A DNA stretch of 64,000 nucleotides, taken from contig JBKBHF010000016.1 of the NCBI GenBank assembly GCA_046297695.1, positions 11,711 through 75,710 of the forward strand, written 5' to 3'. Positions 37,936 through 45,755 of the stretch are shown piece by piece. This DNA is from Permianibacter sp046297695 (GTDB taxonomy: Bacteria; Pseudomonadota; Gammaproteobacteria; Enterobacterales; Permianibacteraceae). The first letter of the stretch is position 1, and every line of letters starts with the position of its first letter. Under the pieces are notes generated by a model that ran no database searches, was not told where the DNA came from, and worked only from the letters and a program-made list of their open reading frames with translations. Both the position numbers and the translations under genes were made by a program.

Positions 37936-38913
37936 ATGAAACCTGGCATTCTGGTCACCGGCGGCGCCGGTTATATTGGTTCCCATGTCGTACGTCAGCT
38001 TGGCGAGCGCGGCGAAACCGTCATTGTTCTGGACAACCTCAGCACCGGCCGAAAAGAAGCCGTGCTCTACGGCACGCTGGTGGTCGGCGATACCGGCGAT
38101 CGCGAGCTGGTCATGAAGTTGCTGCGTGAGCACAACATCCAATCCATCCTGCATTTCGCTGCCAATACCGTGGTGCCGGAGTCGGTGGAAAAACCGCTGC
38201 AGTACTACCGCAACAACACCGTCAATGTGCTGAACCTGCTCGAGTGCTGTCAGGCCACGGGCGTCGAGCATTTCATCTTCTCGTCGACAGCAGCGGTATA
38301 CGGCACACCCGATACGCTGATGGTCACCGAAGAGTCGCCGACCCGACCGGAATCCCCTTACGGGCTGTCGAAACTGATGAGCGAATGGCTGCTGCGCGAT
38401 TACGCCGCCACCGGCGCCATCCGTCATGTCACGCTGCGCTATTTCAATGTCGCCGGCGCCGATCCGGAAGCCCGCATCGGCCAGGCAACGCCAAATGCCA
38501 CCCATTTGATCAAAGTCGCGGTCGAAGCCTTGTGCGGCAAGCGCGCGAACGTGTCGGTATTCGGCACCGACTACCCTACCCCGGACGGTACCGGGGTCCG
38601 CGATTACATCCACGTCGAAGATCTGGCGGCAGCGCATCTGTCGGCGCTCGATTACCTGCGCAGCGGTGGTAAATCGGTCACGCTCAACTGCGGTTACGGC
38701 CACGGCTACAGCGTGCTCGAGGTACTGAAAACCGCCGAAAAGGTCGCCGGCAAGCCACTCGATATCCGCTATGCACCGCGTCGAGCTGGCGATCTGGCCG
38801 CCATCGCCGCCGACTCCAGCAAACTGCGGCAACTGCTGAATTGGCAGCCACGTTTTGATGATTTGAAAACCATCATTCGTCACGCGCTGAACTGGGAGCA
38901 AAAGCTCGGCTAA
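37936..38913 (+). CDS. galE: UDP-glucose 4-epimerase
   Basis: Interconverts UDP-glucose and UDP-galactose, providing sugar donors for surface polysaccharide. 325 residues of the short-chain dehydrogenase fold: NAD motif GGAGYIGSH at the N-terminus, FSSTAAVYG with the active Ser/Thr, and catalytic Tyr-Lys in SPYGLSKLM; GTGVRDYIHVEDLAAAH is a GalE signature. CAGGGAAG precedes the ATG. It sits behind the gltA terminator and close to the sugar-transferase locus. Confidence 0.93.
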   Translation: MKPGILVTGGAGYIGSHVVRQLGERGETVIVLDNLSTGRKEAVLYGTLVVGDTGDRELVMKLLREHNIQSILHFAANTVVPESVEKPLQYYRNNTVNVLNLLECCQATGVEHFIFSSTAAVYGTPDTLMVTEESPTRPESPYGLSKLMSEWLLRDYAATGAIRHVTLRYFNVAGADPEARIGQATPNATHLIKVAVEALCGKRANVSVFGTDYPTPDGTGVRDYIHVEDLAAAHLSALDYLRSGGKSVTLNCGYGHGYSVLEVLKTAEKVAGKPLDIRYAPRRAGDLAAIAADSSKLRQLLNWQPRFDDLKTIIRHALNWEQKLG

Positions 38914-38976
38914 ACCAATCAAAAAAAGTACCAAGTCGCACTTTTTCGTGCCTGATTTTCAGGCACCCAATTGATC

Positions 38977-39002
38977 TTGACACGTCCGACACTCTAGAGT
39001 GT
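38977..39002 (+). promoter_or_regulatory. Palindromic operator candidate beside a -35 hexamer
   Basis: TTGACA at 38977-38982 is followed six bases later by the perfect 14-base palindrome ACACTCTAGAGTGT (38989-39002). The palindrome would lie between -35 and -10 or cover the -10, a classic repressor position. No good -10 is seen, so the promoter itself is uncertain. About 55 bases upstream of the beta-barrel gene. Confidence 0.4.
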
Positions 39003-39056
39003 GCGCGGGCTGTAATGGACAGCTCCCAGACGATGATCAATTCAGGAAGAATCACG

Positions 39057-39644
39057 ATGATGTATCGCATCGCAGCACTGGTTCTGGCTGCAAGCTTCAT
39101 CCATGGCGAAACTCGCGCCGCCGAATGGTATCTCGACTTTGCCTACGCCACCGGCGGCGATGATCTTGCCGAAGTCGAGCTTGAGTACGAAGACGGCGAC
39201 ACCAGCTCTGAAGACATTACCGCCGGCGGCGGTTTCAGCTTGGCGTTCGGCCTTTCCCAGCCCTTTACCGAATTGTTTGCCGTGCAAGCAGCCTACGGCT
39301 ATAAAGAGCATGCCGTTCGTGCCGACAACGGCTCGTCCAGCTTCAAACGGATGACGCTGGATGTACTCGCCGTGCTGACGCCGGGTGACTGGCGTATTGG
39401 CGCCGGATTCACCAAGGAAATGGACCCGAAACTGCATGTCAAGTACGGCATTGCGGATTACGGTTTTGATGACGCAACCGGCACAGTTGTTGAAGTTGGC
39501 TACCATTTCAGTGAGTCATTTGCCGTTGCCCTTCGTCGCACCATGATCGAGTATGATGTGACTATCGGCATCCCGGATTACGGCAGCTTCGAAGGCACCA
39601 TTGACGGCAACAACTGGGGTATTCGGGCCGAATTCCTGTTCTGA
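39057..39644 (+). CDS. Putative outer-membrane beta-barrel protein
   Basis: 195 residues: signal peptide ending near ETRAA, then alternating amphipathic strands (for example EWYLDFAYATGG, LFAVQAAYGYKEH, WRIGAGFTKEM, TVVEVGYHFSESF, GIRAEFLF) as in small 8-stranded barrels of the OmpA/OmpW superfamily. The C-terminal Phe is the usual assembly signal. The start at 39057 follows CAGGAAGA; Met at 39060 is possible. Function unknown. Confidence 0.75.
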   Translation: MMYRIAALVLAASFIHGETRAAEWYLDFAYATGGDDLAEVELEYEDGDTSSEDITAGGGFSLAFGLSQPFTELFAVQAAYGYKEHAVRADNGSSSFKRMTLDVLAVLTPGDWRIGAGFTKEMDPKLHVKYGIADYGFDDATGTVVEVGYHFSESFAVALRRTMIEYDVTIGIPDYGSFEGTIDGNNWGIRAEFLF

Positions 39645-39663
39645 TCTTCTGCTCAGCCGCAAT

Positions 39664-39691
39664 AAAAAAGGCGCCAATATGGCGCCTTTTT
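39664..39691. terminator. Bidirectional terminator
   Basis: AAAAAAGGCGCC, loop AATAT, GGCGCCTTTTT. Shared by the beta-barrel gene on the plus strand and the ATPase gene on the minus strand. Confidence 0.9.
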
Positions 39692-39718
39692 AGTGCGACT
39701 GGATTTCGATTCTGCGCG

Positions 39719-40780
39719 TCACCTCGGCCCCAGTCTGTCAGTCCGCGAATCGTTTTCTTGGTCGTCAAAATTGAAGCTGATCGCGACGACCTTGCGCATG
39801 AAATCGCGCTCTTTATCAAAGCGGCGTCGCATGCGATCAAGCTCGATCTCCAGCTGGGCGATTCGCTGCTCCAAACCGCCTGACTCGCCGCCGTTGCCGC
39901 TCGATGCGACGACCGGATGACTGGCACCGTTGCTGCGCGCGGGCTGGGCATTGCTCTCCGGCACCATCAGTTCGGCACGCAGCTCCTGGGCCACGGTGCG
40001 GACGATGGCTTCATCGATGACGTGCTTCTCCTCCAGGAAACCGAACAGCAGCAGACGGTCACACAGAGTGTTGATACGACGCGGCACCCCGGCCGTGCAT
40101 TCGTAGATGGCCTGATAGGCATCCTTGCTGAATTCCGGATCGTTTTTCCAGTCGACCTTTTTCAACCGGTGTTCGACATAACCGACGGTTTCGGTCGGAT
40201 CGAGATGCGCCAAGTGGTAGGACGCGGTGATCCGCTGACGCACCTGTTCCAGATTCGGTTGGCGCAGATTGTCGCGAAACTCGGATTGGCCGAGCAGGAA
40301 AATCTGCAGCAGGATTTTGCCCTTGAAGTGCAGGTTGGAGAGCATGCGCAACTCTTCCAGTGACTCGAACGGCAGGTTCTGCGCCTCATCGACCACCAGC
40401 ATGCAACGCTTGCCTTCCTTCTGGCGCGCCATCAGGAAGTTTTCGATGTTTTTCAGCAGGCTGGTCTTGTCGGCTGCTTGGTGCGCCAAGCCGAAAGTGG
40501 CGGCCACCATGCGCAGGATGTTGGTCGAGTCCAGCTGGGTGTTCATCAACTGACCGGCGATCAGATCGTTCTTCTGTTCCAGGGTATTGAACAGCGTCCG
40601 CACCAAGGTGCTCTTGCCGGTGCCAACATCACCGGTGACAACGATAAAGCCTTCGCTTTGCGAAACGCCGTACTTCAGATAGGCCAGCGCCCGCTTGTGG
40701 GTGCTGCTGCCGAAGAAGAAATACGGGTCGGGTGCCAACTGGAACGGTTTGCCGCTCAGCTTGTAATAGGATTCGTACAT
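39719..40780 (-). CDS. XrtA/PEP-CTERM system-associated AAA ATPase (ExeA-like)
   Basis: 353 residues of the GspA/ExeA-type AAA family in the version tied to exosortase loci: start MYESYYKLSGKPFQLAPDP, Walker A GDVGTGKSTL near residue 51, Walker B MLVVDEAQNLP and GVPRRINTLCDRLLL. The C-terminus adds a charged coiled coil (LEQRIAQLEIELDRMRRRF). AAGGAGGCGAAG directly precedes ATG 40780. It lies 75 bases behind the sugar transferase and is likely in its operon. Its role is inferred: energising or organising polysaccharide or PEP-CTERM export. Confidence 0.85.
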   Translation of the reverse strand: MYESYYKLSGKPFQLAPDPYFFFGSSTHKRALAYLKYGVSQSEGFIVVTGDVGTGKSTLVRTLFNTLEQKNDLIAGQLMNTQLDSTNILRMVAATFGLAHQAADKTSLLKNIENFLMARQKEGKRCMLVVDEAQNLPFESLEELRMLSNLHFKGKILLQIFLLGQSEFRDNLRQPNLEQVRQRITASYHLAHLDPTETVGYVEHRLKKVDWKNDPEFSKDAYQAIYECTAGVPRRINTLCDRLLLFGFLEEKHVIDEAIVRTVAQELRAELMVPESNAQPARSNGASHPVVASSGNGGESGGLEQRIAQLEIELDRMRRRFDKERDFMRKVVAISFNFDDQENDSRTDRLGPR

Positions 40781-40854
40781 CTTCGCCTCCTTTCCAGGTT
40801 CCATTTCCTGCGCTGATGCGATTCCCTCCGCATCACGCTCTCGCCAGCATACGC

Positions 40855-42252
40855 TCAGCGGGAGCCCTTGCGCCACAACACCACTTCTGCGGTCTGGACC
40901 AGAATGGTCAAATCGAGAAACAGACTGTAGTTCTTGATGTAATACAAATCGTATTGCAGCTTTTCCCGGGTATCGGCCTCGGAATCGCCGTACGGGTAAT
41001 TGACCTGCGCCCAGCCGGTGATGCCGGGTTTGACCCGGTGGCGCATGGCGTAGAACGGGATCTTGTGGCTGAGCTGCTCGACGAACTCCGGCCGCTCCGG
41101 TCGCGGGCCGACAAAGCTCATATCGCCTTTCAGCACGTTCCACAGCTGCGGCAGTTCATCGAGCCGGGTCTTGCGCATGAATGCACCGACCTTGGTGACA
41201 CGCGGATCGTTCTTCTGGGCCCACACTGCCCCGCTGCGCTCGGCATCGACCACCATCGAACGGAACTTGTAGATGGTGAACGGCTGGCCGTGCTGACCGG
41301 TCCGGATCTGCTTGTAGATGGCCGGATCACGCCATTTGCTTTCATGCCGCACGATCAGCACCAGCAACAACATGACCGGCGCCGCCAGCAGCAAGCCAAC
41401 GGACGCCACCGTCATGTCGAACAGCCGCTTGACCATCATCCGCCAGACGTTATTGTCGAAACCGTCGAGGAAAATCATCCGGCCCGGCGACCAGGCGTCG
41501 ATATGGATTTTGCCGGTACGCTGCTCGAAGAAGCTGGCCAACTCGGTGATCTGGATGCCGCGCAGTTTGCAGTCGATGATTTCTTCGGTCGGGAAATTCT
41601 TCTTGTTGTCTTCGACCGCAATGACGATCTCATCGGCACCGTATTCCGCGCAAACCTCGGCGATGGTTTTCTCGGAACGAATAAGCCGCTCCGCTTCAAC
41701 CTCATCGTGGTCGCCACGCAGGTGCAGGAACCCAATCAGGGTGGTGCCATGCCAGTCGCTGCGGCGGCGCAGCCGCTCCAGCGCCTGCGCCAGTTTGCCG
41801 GTACCGACCACCAGCACACGCCGTGACAGGATGGTCGCGGTGGCAAACTGCTGGTAGAAAAAACGCGTGACCATCAGCAGCGCGAAGCTGACCGCGAGCG
41901 TCAGCAAAAAGGCACCGCGACCGACATAAACATCCGGGAACAAGTAGAACAGCGTCAGCAGCAGCGGAAACGCCAGCAGAAAGGTCCAGGCCAGACGCAG
42001 CATCAGCATACGGTAGCTGTCGCGCTGGTGACGCTGGTACAGGCCCATGGCAATCAGCATCAGCATCATCACCAGCGTGAAGACCGACGCCTTGTATTCC
42101 AGTGGGATATTGGTAAGGTGACTGCTGTCGGCACCACCGCTACCAAAGCGCAGCGCGACACCAAGTTGCAGCGAAAAAAACAACGCCAGACACTCGACCA
42201 CCCCCAACAGCAACAACGCCTTCGGGATGTAATGATTAAAGATGCGAACCAT
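40855..42252 (-). CDS. Polyprenyl-phosphate sugar transferase, PEP-CTERM-associated (EpsB-like)
   Basis: 465 residues. Starts exopolysaccharide repeat-unit assembly by loading a sugar-phosphate onto undecaprenyl phosphate. Four or five N-terminal membrane helices, a CoA-binding-like Rossmann middle domain (SRRVLVVGTGKLAQAL), one more helix, and the catalytic domain with YKFRSMVVDAE, KTRLDELPQLWNVLKGDMS and FVGPRPERPEF. This arrangement is typical of exosortase-linked EPS loci. ATG 42252 has AAGAAGGGA upstream. No further EPS genes (Wzx, Wzy, Wza) are adjacent. Confidence 0.88.
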   Translation of the reverse strand: MVRIFNHYIPKALLLLGVVECLALFFSLQLGVALRFGSGGADSSHLTNIPLEYKASVFTLVMMLMLIAMGLYQRHQRDSYRMLMLRLAWTFLLAFPLLLTLFYLFPDVYVGRGAFLLTLAVSFALLMVTRFFYQQFATATILSRRVLVVGTGKLAQALERLRRRSDWHGTTLIGFLHLRGDHDEVEAERLIRSEKTIAEVCAEYGADEIVIAVEDNKKNFPTEEIIDCKLRGIQITELASFFEQRTGKIHIDAWSPGRMIFLDGFDNNVWRMMVKRLFDMTVASVGLLLAAPVMLLLVLIVRHESKWRDPAIYKQIRTGQHGQPFTIYKFRSMVVDAERSGAVWAQKNDPRVTKVGAFMRKTRLDELPQLWNVLKGDMSFVGPRPERPEFVEQLSHKIPFYAMRHRVKPGITGWAQVNYPYGDSEADTREKLQYDLYYIKNYSLFLDLTILVQTAEVVLWRKGSR

Positions 42253-42334
42253 TCCCTTCTTCCTGAACTGCTGGCTCTGGCGTGGACGATCCGACGTCCT
42301 GCCGCGGCGCCCCAGACTTCCCTTTGCAGGAACC

Positions 42335-42925
42335 ATGGGCGATGCTCGGGTCGGCGATTATACGGGGATTCGCCGGCGCGTCACACCGGTCTTGGCGACG
42401 TTGCTGGTCGGTTTCGCAACTGCTGACGCTTTCGTCCCGGCCGCCACGGATAGCCCCACGATGACCACACGCTGCCAGCTGTATCTGGTCCGACACGCCG
42501 AAAAACAGGCGACTGCCGGCGAAAAGGACCCGCCACTGACCGCACAAGGCGAGCAACGCGCCCGTGCCCTGGTCGATGCCCTGGCGGACCGCCCGCTGCA
42601 ACAGGTGTATGCCACCGATTACCGTCGCACCCAGGCCACGGTCGCGCCAGTCGCGGCCGCGCGTGGCCTGCCGGTCCAGCGCTACGATGCCCGGCAGTCT
42701 GGCGCTTTTTTGACCGCGCTGCTGGCGCAGGGCTGCCCGAACGGCGTGCTCATCGCCGGCCACTCCAACACCCTGCCGGAATTGCTGCGCCACGCCGGCA
42801 TCGCCGAAACGGCAACGGAATTCGACGAGAGCCGGTACGGCGAACTGTTCCTGATCGAACGCACCCTGACGGCCGGCGGCTGGCAGGCCACGCTGCGCAT
42901 CGAACGCTTTGGCGACGCCAAATAG
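42335..42925 (+). CDS. SixA/phosphoglycerate-mutase-like histidine phosphatase, probably exported
   Basis: About 196 residues from ATG 42335 (CAGGA upstream). A hydrophobic segment (VTPVLATLLVGFATADAF) resembles a signal peptide. The histidine-phosphatase domain carries the catalytic LVRHAEKQ, the second Arg in YATDYRRTQAT, and the final His in LIAGHSNTLPEL. If a start further downstream (42461) is used, the protein would be cytoplasmic. It is divergent from the sugar-transferase gene. Confidence 0.78.
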   Translation: MGDARVGDYTGIRRRVTPVLATLLVGFATADAFVPAATDSPTMTTRCQLYLVRHAEKQATAGEKDPPLTAQGEQRARALVDALADRPLQQVYATDYRRTQATVAPVAAARGLPVQRYDARQSGAFLTALLAQGCPNGVLIAGHSNTLPELLRHAGIAETATEFDESRYGELFLIERTLTAGGWQATLRIERFGDAK

Positions 42926-42962
42926 GCCGCGCTCGTCGGCGCAAACACAACGCTATCGGTGC

Positions 42963-42990
42963 GCCGGCGGACCCACAGGTGTCCGCCGGC
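42963..42990. terminator. Strong hairpin after the phosphatase gene
   Basis: A perfect 10-bp stem GCCGGCGGAC/GTCCGCCGGC with loop CCACAGGT. No T run follows, so it may be a weak or factor-dependent terminator or an mRNA-stabilising hairpin. Confidence 0.4.
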
Positions 42991-43020
42991 AGCGACACCG
43001 GCGGGCTGGGCAAGTCGGAC

Positions 43021-43080
43021 TGACGCTCGAGCAGCGTCAACGGAACTCCTGCCAGTGCCGCCGGAAGGCCAGCGTATAAT
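43021..43080 (+). promoter_or_regulatory. Putative control region of tryptophan dioxygenase
   Basis: A perfect -10 TATAAT (43075-43080) has no recognisable -35. About 36 bases upstream of it lies the perfect inverted repeat TGACGCT-CGAGC-AGCGTCA (43021-43039), at a position typical for an activator site. The arrangement suggests activator-dependent, perhaps tryptophan- or kynurenine-responsive, transcription. Confidence 0.45.
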
Positions 43081-43127
43081 CGCCGCCGTCTTCGCTCACA
43101 GCGGCTTCCTCCACAGGCGCCTCAGCC

Positions 43128-44222
43128 ATGCAAAAGAATCTCGAACCCTGTTACTACGGTGACTACCTGCAGCTCGGCAAATTGCTTGACGCCCAGCACC
43201 CGGTTGCGCCGCGTTATGGCCAGCAGGCCCACGACGAGATGCTGTTCATCATCGTCCATCAGGCTTATGAACTCTGGTTCAAGCAAATCCTGCACGAACT
43301 GCGCGACGTGCACGCCACCATGGCCCAGCCGCACATCAACGAACGCGAGCTCGGTACCGTTATCGCCCGGCTGGAGCGCATCCACAGCATCCAAACCGTG
43401 CTGGTCCAGCAATTGACGGTGTTGGAAACCATGACCCCGCTCGATTTCCTCGACTTCCGCGATTACCTGATCCCGGCCTCCGGTTTCCAGAGCATCCAGT
43501 TCAAGGAAATCGAGATCCGGCTCGGCCTGCGCGCCAACAAGCGGGTCAATTTCGATCAGCAGAGTTTCTACAGCCGGCTGAACGAAGCGGACCGCAACTT
43601 CCTCATTGATCTCGAGGCCGGCCCGAACCTGCACGACCACCTCGACGCCTGGCTCGCCCGCATCCCGTTCATCAGCACCACCGACTTCGACTTCTGGCAG
43701 GCCTACCGGCAGGCCGTCGACCGGATGCTGGCCGACGAAGCCACGATCGTCGGCAAGCACCCGAACTTGTCGCCGCAGGACCGTGACTTCCAGCTGCGTG
43801 AACTGGACAAGACCAAGGTCAGCTTCGACTGCCTGCTCGATGCCAACCGTTTCGACGAGCTGAAAGCCCAGGGCCGGTTTTCCTTGAGCCAGCGCGCCCT
43901 GCTCGCCGCCGTGTTCATCAACCTCTACCGCGACGAACCGATCCTGCACCTGCCGTTCCGGCTGTTGACCGCGCTGGTCGAGCTCGATGAAGGCTTCACC
44001 ACCTGGCGTTATCGCCACGTGATGATGGTGCAGCGGATGATCGGCTCGAAGATTGGTACCGGCGGCTCCAGCGGCAGCGATTACCTGCGCCAGACCACCG
44101 AGAACAACCGCTTCTTCCGCGATCTGACCCTGCTGTCGACCTTCCTGCTGCCGCGCTCGGCCTTGCCGCAACTGCCGGAATCACTGCGGGCGGCGCTGGA
44201 TTTTCACGCCAACCGCGGCTGA
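43128..44222 (+). CDS. kynA: Tryptophan 2,3-dioxygenase
   Basis: A haem dioxygenase that opens the indole ring of tryptophan to N-formylkynurenine. 364 residues, nearer the long form; all core motifs are present: YYGDYLQL, HDEMLFIIVHQAYELWFKQ with the distal His, and WRYRHVMMVQRMIGSKIGTGGSSG with the haem-ligand His and the flexible loop. No kynurenine formamidase or kynureninase gene is adjacent, so the rest of the pathway is elsewhere. Confidence 0.94.
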   Translation: MQKNLEPCYYGDYLQLGKLLDAQHPVAPRYGQQAHDEMLFIIVHQAYELWFKQILHELRDVHATMAQPHINERELGTVIARLERIHSIQTVLVQQLTVLETMTPLDFLDFRDYLIPASGFQSIQFKEIEIRLGLRANKRVNFDQQSFYSRLNEADRNFLIDLEAGPNLHDHLDAWLARIPFISTTDFDFWQAYRQAVDRMLADEATIVGKHPNLSPQDRDFQLRELDKTKVSFDCLLDANRFDELKAQGRFSLSQRALLAAVFINLYRDEPILHLPFRLLTALVELDEGFTTWRYRHVMMVQRMIGSKIGTGGSSGSDYLRQTTENNRFFRDLTLLSTFLLPRSALPQLPESLRAALDFHANRG

Positions 44223-44341
44223 CTTGACACAGTAACGTACGCATTGCTGCCGGCAGTTGTGCCGGGCCCAGCCCGCTTGGCGTTACGGCAGCGTCGTCAG
44301 TTTTCTTTACGCGCACCGCAGAAACCACAAAGCCGCAACCA

Positions 44342-44361
44342 TTTAAATTTTTGAATTTAAA
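44342..44361. promoter_or_regulatory. AT-rich inverted repeat upstream of the PEP-CTERM gene
   Basis: TTTAAATT-TTTG-AATTTAAA, perfect 8-base arms, in an AT-rich patch (44338-44372) that stands out from the GC-rich surroundings. It lies about 25 bases upstream of the sigma-54-like promoter and could bind an activator or a bending protein such as IHF. Confidence 0.35.
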
Positions 44362-44384
44362 GTATTTTTTGTTCTTGCCCTGCT

Positions 44385-44400
44385 CGGCATGTGTAATGCT
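44385..44400 (+). promoter_or_regulatory. Sigma-54-like (-24/-12) promoter
   Basis: CGGCATGTGTAATGCT matches TGGCAYG-N4-YTGCW at all but two positions. The essential GG (44386-44387) and GC (44398-44399) have the exact 10-base spacing. It lies 64 bases before the ATG of the PEP-CTERM gene. Sigma-54 with the PrsK/PrsR two-component system controls PEP-CTERM genes in other exosortase bacteria. Confidence 0.55.
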
Positions 44401-44463
44401 TCACAATTTTGGAGTGGGAAACCCTCCCACCGGAAGCAATAACGATTCGAGGAGGCGGTAGTC

Positions 44464-44973
44464 ATGAACTGCGTGAAGAAGTGGTTGGCTGCAGCGGCGT
44501 TAGTGCTGTGTGGGCAGGCATCTGCCAGTATTGTTGAAACGGTTTATCTGGAGTTTGAGTCGGGGGCTACCTGGGAAGGCACAATCACGTTCAATGATGG
44601 CTATCTTGGCATGACCGACGCGGAGGGCTGGCTCACCGGTGGCAGCTACAACTTTAACGAGTTCTTTTCATGGACATGGTGGCAGGGAACAGGGCAAACC
44701 AACCCTCAGGACTGGAACGGCGACGGCTTTTTCACTGACTGGTTGATGAACGGCACGAGTAGCAGCGACTACAGCATCTATATCGGCCTTGCCTGGAGCG
44801 TGGTGGATACGCAACTAACGTTCACATTGCTCAGCGATCCCTATTACTCCGGCAATAACGTCTACAACGACCTAATAACAGACGTTTCAACTACCGGAGT
44901 GAGCGAACCCTCCGCCTTGTTGCTGGGAGGACTCGGCTTGGGCTTGCTGTTGATGCAACGCCGCCGCCATTGA
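44464..44973 (+). CDS. PEP-CTERM sorting-domain protein
   Basis: 169 residues: signal peptide (WLAAAALVLCGQASA), a middle domain rich in Trp, Tyr, Gly, Asp and Ser, and a C-terminal sorting signal: SEPSALLLGG, a hydrophobic helix GLGLGLLLM and the basic end QRRRH. The usual Pro-Glu-Pro is here Ser-Glu-Pro. Such proteins are cut by exosortase (XrtA type) and sent to the surface or the polysaccharide matrix. GAGGAGG lies 8 bases before ATG. Own terminator. Confidence 0.85.
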   Translation: MNCVKKWLAAAALVLCGQASASIVETVYLEFESGATWEGTITFNDGYLGMTDAEGWLTGGSYNFNEFFSWTWWQGTGQTNPQDWNGDGFFTDWLMNGTSSSDYSIYIGLAWSVVDTQLTFTLLSDPYYSGNNVYNDLITDVSTTGVSEPSALLLGGLGLGLLLMQRRRH

Positions 44974-44997
44974 ATCAACAAACCGTAGCTGCATTTG

Positions 44998-45026
44998 ACA
45001 ACCCCCGCTTTTGCGGGGGTTGTTTT
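44998..45026. terminator. Terminator after the PEP-CTERM gene
   Basis: Stem ACAACCCCCGC/GCGGGGGTTGT with loop TTTT followed by TTTT. Also placed just beyond the stop of the convergent fRMsr gene. Confidence 0.88.
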
Positions 45027-45051
45027 TATGCCCAAGGAAAGTCGGGGTACA

Positions 45052-45534
45052 TCAAATGGCCGAGAATGCTGTAGCTGCCACAAAACAGTCGAGCAACCGG
45101 ACCATTCCGTTGGCGTCGTCCTGATCAAACCGGCCATGGCGTGGACTGTCCATATCGAAAACCCCCCACAGCACACCATTTACCCGCACCGGCAATACCA
45201 ACTCGGCATTGGAAGCACCATCACAGGCGATATGGCCAGGAAAAGCATGGACGTCTGCCACCAGCTGGATTTCGCCGCTCCGGGCACAAGCACCGCAAAC
45301 GCCCTTGTCGAACGGGATACGGACGCAAGCCACTTTGCCCTGAAAAGGCCCCAGTACCAGTTCACCACCGCGGTTCAGGTAAAAACCGGCCCAGTTCAAC
45401 TCCGGCACCTGCTGGGCGATCAGGGCACTGAACTGGCTGGCATTGGCGAGCCAGTCGCGTTCGCCATGGAACAGCGCTTCGGCCTGCTTCAACAGTTCGG
45501 CATAGGCGGCGCGTTTGGTCTCGGCAGTGGACAT
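45052..45534 (-). CDS. msrC: Free methionine-(R)-sulfoxide reductase, GAF domain
   Basis: Reduces free methionine-R-sulfoxide in the cytoplasm. 160 residues of single GAF domain. Cys70, Cys80 and Cys104 have the same spacing (10 and 24) as the three conserved cysteines Cys84, Cys94 and Cys118 of the E. coli enzyme; the motifs FDKGVCGACA and HIACDGASNAELVLPV are typical. ATG 45534 is chosen; the frame has 24 more codons upstream. Confidence 0.92.
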   Translation of the reverse strand: MSTAETKRAAYAELLKQAEALFHGERDWLANASQFSALIAQQVPELNWAGFYLNRGGELVLGPFQGKVACVRIPFDKGVCGACARSGEIQLVADVHAFPGHIACDGASNAELVLPVRVNGVLWGVFDMDSPRHGRFDQDDANGMVRLLDCFVAATAFSAI

Positions 45535-45755
45535 ATCTAACGCAGTCAAGTCATCGGCATGCATGGCTAACACCGTAAGAGCGGAAATGGCGGCCATTTT
45601 AACCACTCATTGACAATTTTCGCCGAGCCGGTCAAACCAAATTGTCCTGAGACCCGTCACATGCCGTTACAGATCAGACACTTGGCTGTTACAGCAATGT
45701 TGGCACACTCGCTGCCAAGTTGATGACAAGCGCATTCATATAAAAGGAGCCCTCC

